Shown here in pieces: positions 60,596-64,000 of a DNA stretch of 64,000 bases (within the stretch, counting starts at the first letter, position 1; every line of letters starts with the position of its first letter). The notes under the pieces are model-generated. The model did not search any database. It was not told the DNA's origin and saw nothing but the letters and a program-made list of their open reading frames with translations. A program made the translations under genes and the position numbers. The stretch is from a virus. Where the stretch lies: the IMG/VR virus record IMGVR_UViG_3300019776_000564, positions 44,019-108,018 of that record; one strand, written 5' to 3'.

Positions 60596-61458
60596 TGAGA
60601 CCTCTTCTCGACTCAATCTATGGCTCGGAGTCTGAATCGACTCTGGTCGACTTCATAGCAGACCTCGCATTACCTCCAGATCATCAAAGCCCGTTTTCTG
60701 AAAACAGAGGCTACGACGTAAGAGGGGTAACTCTACCCTTCTTAAAAAGTCGTCACGATGTATACGATCTAACTGGCTATCTGTTTAACTTTATCGCCAG
60801 TGAGCCATTAAGGCTTTCGAGTGCAATATCGGAGTTCATCGATAGAAACATTGGCGATGATCGCATTGATGTCGCCGAAAAGATCCGAATTGTTAGTGGC
60901 GTAAAAGAAATGGGCGCCGCATTGGATGCCTATGTAAAGGTATTTGCTAGGGATAGACCCTGGCTGATCATGGGGTCAAGCATTAATGTAACCAGAATAT
61001 GGAGAGAAAAAGGTACAGATGAGGTAGTTTGCGAACCACTATCGAGGAACATTCTTAGCGGCGAGGTGAAAAACAGGCTTTGCAGTTTTGTAATGGCTGA
61101 AACAGATAGAGGCGATATCAACGTCAGCAGAGAGGCTATGGTTTCTCTCTCTGATGGCGTGTATTCGTATGATCAGGTGTCTGGCAGGGAAGTAAGGCAG
61201 GACTACCTGATAAGCATAGCGAATATGTTCGCCTATAACCATGAAATTTCCCCAATAAAATCCAGCGTAGTTTTGGATCGTCTGATCGCCTCATCTGGAG
61301 AGTTGCTGGCAAAGGTATACGATGTAGCCGTATTGATGAACGAACTGGGCATTCTAGAAGACCCGGACGGCATCTATATCCAAAAGATTATCGTAAGAAA
61401 AGGTGTTAACGCTGAGGATTCACCAAACGCTCTAATAAAAATCGGAGAATGGTCGTGA
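60595..61458 (+). CDS. Unrecognised 287-residue protein
   Basis: Start ATG 60595 (TAATG overlap; GGGGGA upstream). Mainly helical with SEFIDRNIGDDRIDVAEKIR and VVLDRLIASSGELLAKVYDV. Noticeably more A/T-ending codons and AGA/AGG than sbcC next door, suggesting a different origin or weaker selection. Next gene is an HNH endonuclease overlapping by GTGA. Confidence 0.62.
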   Translation: MRPLLDSIYGSESESTLVDFIADLALPPDHQSPFSENRGYDVRGVTLPFLKSRHDVYDLTGYLFNFIASEPLRLSSAISEFIDRNIGDDRIDVAEKIRIVSGVKEMGAALDAYVKVFARDRPWLIMGSSINVTRIWREKGTDEVVCEPLSRNILSGEVKNRLCSFVMAETDRGDINVSREAMVSLSDGVYSYDQVSGREVRQDYLISIANMFAYNHEISPIKSSVVLDRLIASSGELLAKVYDVAVLMNELGILEDPDGIYIQKIIVRKGVNAEDSPNALIKIGEWS

Positions 61459-61979
61459 TAGAGATCTGGAAAAGCATCGATGGGTTCCCGGGTTACGAAG
61501 TTTCCAATATCGGTCGAGTGAAGTCCTTCAGAAGAGATCCAAAAGGTGAACTTCTTAAGCCTTATCTCAAAGGTGAGAAGGGTAAAAAGACAGACTACCT
61601 CAGAGTAAGGCTTACCAATGATGCAGGTGTTCAGAAGAACGTAAGGGTAAACCGAATCGTTCTGATCACGTTCTCAGGCCCGCCACCATCAGAAAAGCAC
61701 GTCTCCTGCCACATTGATGGCAACAGCATGAATAACTGGCTTCTCAACCTCAAATGGGCAACCCAATTGGAGAACGAGAAGCACAAAGAGATTCATGGTA
61801 CAAAACCAATCGGCACAAAGGTTCATAACTCAAAGCTAACTCCGGCTGGCGTTAGAAGAATCCGCAGGGTAAACCCAAAATGCGCTGCCGATTTTAAAAT
61901 GCTGATGGCTGCCCTTGGGGTTAGCCGATCTGCAATCTGTGATGTAATCAAAGGTCGGACGTGGAGCCACATAGTATGA
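61455..61979 (+). CDS. HNH homing endonuclease (NUMOD4 type)
   Basis: 174 residues from GTG 61455, GGAG 7 nt upstream. NUMOD4 opening EIWKSIDGFPGYEVSNIGRV, then the HNH core VSCHIDGNSMNNWLLNLKW and a C-terminal NUMOD1-like helix-turn-helix (VRRIRRV; LGVSRSAICDVIKGRTW). A free-standing selfish endonuclease placed between operon genes; its stop overlaps ruvC by ATGA. Confidence 0.9.
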   Translation: MIEIWKSIDGFPGYEVSNIGRVKSFRRDPKGELLKPYLKGEKGKKTDYLRVRLTNDAGVQKNVRVNRIVLITFSGPPPSEKHVSCHIDGNSMNNWLLNLKWATQLENEKHKEIHGTKPIGTKVHNSKLTPAGVRRIRRVNPKCAADFKMLMAALGVSRSAICDVIKGRTWSHIV

Positions 61980-62518
61980 GCAGAGTAAAGATTATCGGTA
62001 TCGATCCGAGCTTGAGAAATTTTGGCATCGCCAAAGGTTGGTTTGATCTCAACACTCTGAAGTGGGAGGTTGAAGAGGTCGAACTGATCAAGACCGAAAA
62101 GAGCAAGATCAAGGCTATGCGCAAGAGCGCAGACGACTACAGCCGAGCCAGAATCCTTTATGAGGGTCTGAAAGAGGCTGAGAAGGGCGCTGAGCTTGCG
62201 TTCATCGAAATGCCAATTGGATCTCAGAGCGCTTCGGCAATGCTCTCTTACGGGGCTTGTGTAGCCTTGGCAGCCTGCATCGACATCCCTCTCATTCAGG
62301 TTACTCCTTCTCAGGTTAAGATCGAGGCTGTCGGTGACAGAAACGCGACCAAAGAGGAGATGATCGCATGGGCAACAACGTTGTTCCCAAATGCTAACTG
62401 GCTAAGGCAAGGCAAGCGAATCATTGGTGCAAACGAGCACCTTGCAGATGCTTGTGGAGCTATCAATGCCGGGATGCAGGAAAGTGATTTCAAAGCTTGG
62501 GTAGAAATGCAGCGCTAG
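61976..62518 (+). CDS. ruvC: RuvC-like Holliday junction resolvase
   Basis: 180 residues from ATG 61976. RNase H-fold: IIGIDPSLRNFGIA (first Asp), LAFIEMPIGSQSA (Glu), IQVTPSQVKIEAVG and NEHLADACGAINAG (late Asp pair region). Resolves branched DNA before packaging. GGAG 10 nt upstream, inside the HNH gene. Confidence 0.88.
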   Translation: MSRVKIIGIDPSLRNFGIAKGWFDLNTLKWEVEEVELIKTEKSKIKAMRKSADDYSRARILYEGLKEAEKGAELAFIEMPIGSQSASAMLSYGACVALAACIDIPLIQVTPSQVKIEAVGDRNATKEEMIAWATTLFPNANWLRQGKRIIGANEHLADACGAINAGMQESDFKAWVEMQR

Positions 62519-62539
62519 CATTACCTCTCAAGCCCCGTC

Positions 62540-62588
62540 TATACTCGACGCCCTCGACATACAATGAGTTGTGTTCGCAGCTCATTGT
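62540..62588 (+). promoter_or_regulatory. TATACT box and hairpin in nrdA leader
   Basis: TATACT (62540-62545) is followed by ACAATGAG (62561-62568) and CTCATTGT (62581-62588), an 8-bp stem with a 12-nt loop, in the 100-nt leader of nrdA. No -35 is clear. Confidence 0.4.
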
Positions 62589-62618
62589 GACCACTACATA
62601 TTCGATCAAGGAATAAAA

Positions 62619-64000
62619 ATGCAGGTAAAGAAATCAGACGGTTCTATGCAGGAACTGGACATCAGCAAGATCATCGCCCACAGCAAATGGGCTTGCGAAG
62701 GTCTTGATGTCTCCCAATCAGAGCTTGATTCGAGCCTTCAGATTCAGTTCTACGATGGCATGCCTACAAGCGAGATCGCAGACGCTCAGATCCAAACCGC
62801 AAGCTCGCTGATCTCCATCGAACAGCCGGAGTTTGATCAGGTTGCTTCTCGCTTTGTTCGTCAGCGTATCTACAAGCAAGTGACTGGCGGTGGTATCGAC
62901 TACCCGCACATTCGCTCGATGCTGTCTCAGGGCGTACTGTTCCAACAGCTTGATCCTCGACTGATGAGCAACCTGTTTGACCTCGAAACGCTGAACGCGG
63001 CAATCGTTCCTGAACGCGATGACTACTTTGCCTATCTCGGCATTCAAACCATCGCAGACCGCTACCTTCTGACTCGACCCCTCGTTGTAGGTCAGAAGAA
63101 GACGATCTATGAAATGCCACAGCATTTCTGGATGCGAGTAGCGATGGGTCTGGCTCTTCTTGAAGACAACCCAACTCAGCGCGCCATCGAGTTCTATGAC
63201 GTGATGAGTCAGATGGAATACGTTCCATCTACCCCAACGCTGTTCAACTCCGGCACTCTGAAAGCTCAAATGTCGTCCTGCTACCTGTCCTATGTACCTG
63301 ACGATTTGGAAGGCATCTTTAATCTGGGTATTACTCAGACTGCGATGCTGTCCAAGTGGGCAGGCGGTGTTGGTACAAGCTGGACTTCTGTTCGCGGTAA
63401 CAGTTCGATCATCAAGTCGACCAACGGCAAGTCGAACGGCGTAGTCCCATTCCTGAAGGTTCTTGACTCTACGGCCGTAGCTGTCAATCAGGGTGGTAAG
63501 CGTAAGGGCGCTGTAGCTCCTTACCTCGAAAACTGGCACGTAGACTTCATGGACTTCTGTGATCTGCGTCTCCAGACTGGCGAAGAAAACCTTCGCACGC
63601 ACAACCTGCACCCGGCTTCTTTTATCTCTGACCTGTTCATGAAGCGTAAAGAGGCCGGCGAGAACTGGTCTTTCTTCTGCCCAAGCGATGTGCCTGAGCT
63701 TGAGAACCTTTATGGCGAAGAGTTTGAAAAAGCTTACATCGCCGCAGAAGAGAAAGGTCTGGCTCGTAAAACCATTCCAGCGTTGGATCTGTGGAAGTAC
63801 CAACTCGACAAGATCGTTCGTACTGGCTACCCCTGGGTCACTTGGAAAGATCCTATCAACCGTCGTAACCCTCAGAAGCACGTTGGTGTTGTTCACAACT
63901 CCAACCTTTGCACTGAGATCACCCTGATTAACAGCGAAGAAGAGGTTGCAGTATGCAATCTTGGCTCTATCGTTCTGCACAAGTTTATCCGTCATGACGG
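62619..64000 (+). CDS. nrdA: Ribonucleoside-diphosphate reductase alpha subunit, partial
   Basis: 460 codons are visible; the gene continues past the right edge. Starts MQVKKSDGSMQELDISKI with AAGGA 8 nt upstream. N-terminal ATP-cone (about 1-85), then class I core: STPTLFNSGTLKAQMSSCYL with the first redox Cys, GGVGTSWTSVRG, and NSNLCTEITL with the radical Cys and Glu. Makes deoxynucleotides; a beta subunit is expected downstream, outside the window. Confidence 0.95.
   Translation, partial: MQVKKSDGSMQELDISKIIAHSKWACEGLDVSQSELDSSLQIQFYDGMPTSEIADAQIQTASSLISIEQPEFDQVASRFVRQRIYKQVTGGGIDYPHIRSMLSQGVLFQQLDPRLMSNLFDLETLNAAIVPERDDYFAYLGIQTIADRYLLTRPLVVGQKKTIYEMPQHFWMRVAMGLALLEDNPTQRAIEFYDVMSQMEYVPSTPTLFNSGTLKAQMSSCYLSYVPDDLEGIFNLGITQTAMLSKWAGGVGTSWTSVRGNSSIIKSTNGKSNGVVPFLKVLDSTAVAVNQGGKRKGAVAPYLENWHVDFMDFCDLRLQTGEENLRTHNLHPASFISDLFMKRKEAGENWSFFCPSDVPELENLYGEEFEKAYIAAEEKGLARKTIPALDLWKYQLDKIVRTGYPWVTWKDPINRRNPQKHVGVVHNSNLCTEITLINSEEEVAVCNLGSIVLHKFIRHD

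Noticed and set aside
62718-63995. Long open frame on the minus strand (425 codons)
   Set aside because: It is antisense to nrdA, which has clear motifs; the long frame results from nrdA codon bias.
1-64000. CRISPR array, insertion sequence, integrase or rRNA
   Set aside because: No regular repeat-spacer pattern, transposase, site-specific recombinase or rRNA sequence was seen on either strand.

Overview
The window is part of the genome of a large double-stranded DNA tailed bacteriophage. The evidence is a complete virion assembly cluster, a lysis cassette, tRNA genes, phage-type replication and recombination genes, dense packing with ATGA stop/start overlaps, and almost every gene on one strand. 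The tail genes follow the lambda order (tail terminator, tube, frameshifted chaperone, tape measure, M-, L-, K-, I- and J-like proteins), so the particle should be a long-tailed siphovirus. The spanin pair with an outer-membrane lipoprotein means a Gram-negative host. Moderate GC and the style of the holin and small tail genes fit a gammaproteobacterium such as Pseudomonas, but the host is inference. Both ends cut through genes (a SLOG-like gene on the left, nrdA on the right), so this is a piece of a larger genome.

Layout. 1-2708: a leftward partial SLOG-like gene, four rightward tRNA genes (CAU, Asn, Tyr, Arg) plus one odd tRNA-sized structured element, and a leftward UvsW-like helicase; a two-way terminator lies between the tRNAs and the helicase. 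2789-7304: an accessory cluster with two ParB-fold proteins, an ABC-type ATPase and a GNAT-fold protein. The last two look like the two halves of the archaeal/bacterial ABC-GNAT fusion family COG2401, encoded here as separate genes; this is the best candidate for an undescribed system. 7558-35882: late genes, with small and large terminase, portal, scaffold, major capsid, connectors, tail, a 2033-residue J-like protein carrying an intein-like Hint domain, a tail fibre, holin, endolysin, nested spanins and PhoH. A related imperfect hairpin of about 65-70 nt sits at each end of this block (7312-7381 and 35896-35959).

36043-64000: replication and metabolism, with DnaB-type helicase, primase, ATP-dependent ligase, a CobS/CobT-like AAA+/VWA pair, a DNA polymerase III alpha subunit fused to a C-terminal uracil-DNA-glycosylase-like domain, a gp32-like ssDNA-binding protein, 5'-3' exonuclease, RecA/UvsX, SbcD/SbcC (gp47/gp46), an HNH endonuclease, RuvC and the start of ribonucleotide reductase alpha. 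Rho-independent terminators divide this half into short operons. The phage therefore supplies most of its own fork, recombination and dNTP machinery; no sliding clamp, RNA polymerase, integrase or lysogeny repressor is visible. Function calls come from reading motifs by eye and not from database searches.
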